64,000 nt of DNA from contig UZAE01012014.1 of the NCBI GenBank assembly GCA_900617975.1, forward strand, positions 9,560-73,559. The letters are read 5' to 3'. The notes below the pieces were generated by a model. The model saw nothing but the letters and a program-made list of their open reading frames with translations. It had not been told where the DNA came from and ran no database searches. A program made the translations under genes and the position numbers. The stretch comes from Rodentolepis nana (lineage: Eukaryota > Platyhelminthes > Cestoda > Cyclophyllidea > Hymenolepididae). Shown piece by piece: positions 62,326-64,000 of this stretch. The stretch's first letter is position 1. Every line of letters starts with the position of its first letter.

Positions 62326-63617
62326 TTAGGTTGGCAACTAAGTCATTGTCGATTTCAAATAAGAAGGCAAATTCGGAATTTTTGTTTAAAAATATAACTT
62401 TATTCAATTAGATATTGGCCGTTCTTGTCGATGACCTTTTTCTATCGTTCTGGCAGAGTAAAAATTCTCCGTTCGTAAAATGTCTGGTCTTTGCTATTAA
62501 AAAACTGAATTAGGTGTGATCCGACATCATCCGCGTTGTTAAAAATTTTGCCATTTAAAGAGTTTGGCATGGAACGAATCAAATGGTAATCCGAACTCGC
62601 AAGGTCAGGGCTCTATGGTGGGTGTGACAAAACATCCCAACCCAGTTCCAATAATTTTTGTCGAGTAACCAAAGATGTGTGGGGCCTTGCGTTATCATGA
62701 TGGAAAACAACACCCTTCCGCCGATTTGATAATGCCGGCCGCTTATCTTCAATTGCATCCTTCTTTCAGTTTTTCGAGTTCTTCAACATACACATTTGAA
62801 TTTATCGTTTGGTTCTGCGGTATGAGTTCAAAATACAAAATTCCTTTGTGATCCCACCAGACTGGCAGCATAATCTTTTTTAGGTGAATCTCTGCTTTTG
62901 ATACTGTTTGGGCTGGTTGATCTTGCTTCACCCATGATCTCTTGCGAGTAACATTGTTATAAACTATCCACTTTTCGTCGCCAGTAACTAGGTTCTTCCT
63001 CGGAAATGGATCATTCTCATTGCGTTTCAGTAGCGAATCACAGATGCTAATCCGTTGCGTCAAATGAATTTCCTTTAACTGGTGAGGGATCCATAAATCA
63101 AGTTTCTTGACATAACCAAGGGTTTTTAATTTTTTTCAATGCATGTATGCGACACATTGAGCTTCTCTGCAATATCTCGTGTTGTGCTGTGACGATTTGA
63201 ATCGATAATGGTCTTGATATGGGTTCATCCACTTCGACTGGGCGGCCAGATCGTTGTGAATTTTTCAGTGAAAAATCACCGGAACGTAATCTTTCAAACC
63301 AATTTCGACACTGCCATTCTTTTAAGGCTTCATCTCCATATACGGCACATAACTTCTTTTGTGCTTGCGATGCGTTCTTGCCTTTTCGGAAGTAATACAA
63401 TAAAATGTGTCGGAAGTGCACGTCCTGTTCTTTCATTTTTAAATTGGGATAAAAACAAAATTAAAGAACTAAACAAAAAATTTTTTACTAATTAACCTAG
63501 AAGCCCATACAGTAAGAAAAAAATATAGGTTAGATGCTCTGGCCACGTTAACAAAACAAAAGAAAGTATAGAGTGAATCCGTCAACAAAAACGGCAATGC
63601 CTTAGTTGCCAACCCAA
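62326..63617 (-). mobile_element. Mariner transposon, inactive copy
   Basis: A 1292-bp element with about 30-bp inverted repeats (TTAGGTTGGCAACTAAG at the left end; the right end reads TTGGGTTGGCAACTAAG on the minus strand), flanked on both sides by TA (62324-62325, 63618-63619), the mariner target. Size, termini and encoded protein all fit Tc1/mariner. Confidence 0.95.
62500..63436 (-). pseudogene. Mariner transposase, DD34D, frameshifted
   Basis: Starts MKEQDVHFRHILLYYFRKG and shows the mariner DNA-binding helix-turn-helix (CRNWFERLRSGDFSL, SGRPVEVDE), then WIPHQL, TGDEKW, HDNARPH and SPDLASSD. The three catalytic Asp codons are present (about 62979, 62696 and 62591), with exactly 34 codons between the second and third. 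The frame is broken near 63220, near 63130, and again near 62750. A TAG (62613-62615) replaces the Tyr expected before SPDLA. It cannot make active transposase. Confidence 0.93.
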
Positions 63618-64000
63618 TACTTTTTGCTAAAATATTGGTATTATTAAGCTTTGTATGTAGTGCAGGTGGAGTTCCTCTCTGTGACCATTGCTACTTAAAC
63701 TAGACAGACGTGGAGAAGCCAGATACAGTTCCTTAGTAAAAAGGCGCCTAGTACGTTTAGGATGGGGTGACAAATAAAGCAAATCAATTCAGTCCAATTA
63801 ATGGGAGAAGTCAGTCGTCATAAAAATATTTTGAAGAAGGAAGGAATAAAATTTTACTCCACATCGTGTTCTACTGAAATCTGTGCAAGGTGCAATGAGG
63901 GGTTACAGATAGTGATCAGAATGTTAAGTAAAAGTTAAGGCGAATACACAGGAAACATCTGTCTTGATTAAAAGCCCACAATAACTCTTTTTTGTCCCAC
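63618..64000. other. Flank of the mariner, nothing recognised
   Basis: No gene or repeat recognised to the window end. Confidence 0.4.

Overview
The window is AT-rich eukaryotic (metazoan) DNA carrying seven conserved, intron-containing protein genes in about 46 kb, followed by a repeat-dominated 17 kb. Introns range from 34-52 bp up to about 1.7 kb. Several start codons lie a few bases after a splice acceptor, and the genes resemble compact invertebrate orthologues. I favour a parasitic flatworm (cestode or trematode type). That is an inference from intron size, base composition and apparent trans-splice acceptors, not a proven assignment.

Gene region. DPYD (minus, 1641-8931) is a complete dihydropyrimidine dehydrogenase. 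RECQL5 (plus, 15496-23542) is a complete RecQ5 helicase with a KIX-like and an SRI-like region, so it should bind RNA polymerase II. BRK1 (plus, 24369-24632) is the small WAVE-complex subunit. MRPL10 (minus, 24896-27253) and VPS45 (minus, 27467-29302) lie head to tail only 213 bp apart, with a splice acceptor just before the MRPL10 ATG, which looks like a trans-spliced operon. BRCA1 (minus, 31939-38967) has RING and tandem BRCT domains and a short middle. A LanC-like gene (minus, 40019-43643) and DCAF7/WDR68 (minus, 44407-46961) follow. For all the spliced genes I could join exons with consistent phase.

Repeats. The most striking signal is a family of about 320-bp SINE-like retroposons, nine copies on both strands. 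Full copies have target-site duplications of about 11-15 bp and an ATAAATAAAT tail. Their first 72 nt fold as a complete HDV-like self-cleaving ribozyme (P1, P2, P3, P1.1-type contacts, P4, and a GC-N-AA J4/2 strand). The 5' end defined by target duplications in four copies coincides, within a base, with the predicted cleavage site. Two copies lie head to head around a tRNA-Lys-like sequence.

Other repeats are an LTR-like family with an internal minisatellite (one copy in a DPYD intron, one split by a SINE), a decayed Ty3/gypsy-type pol remnant at about 59.6-60.8 kb that appears only when frames are pieced together, and a dead mariner element with both inverted repeats and TA target sites (62326-63617).

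Together the genes are housekeeping: pyrimidine catabolism, DNA repair, actin nucleation, mitochondrial translation, endosomal trafficking and kinase scaffolding. I see no functional operon logic beyond the VPS45-MRPL10 pair. The unusual biology is in the ribozyme-bearing retroposons.
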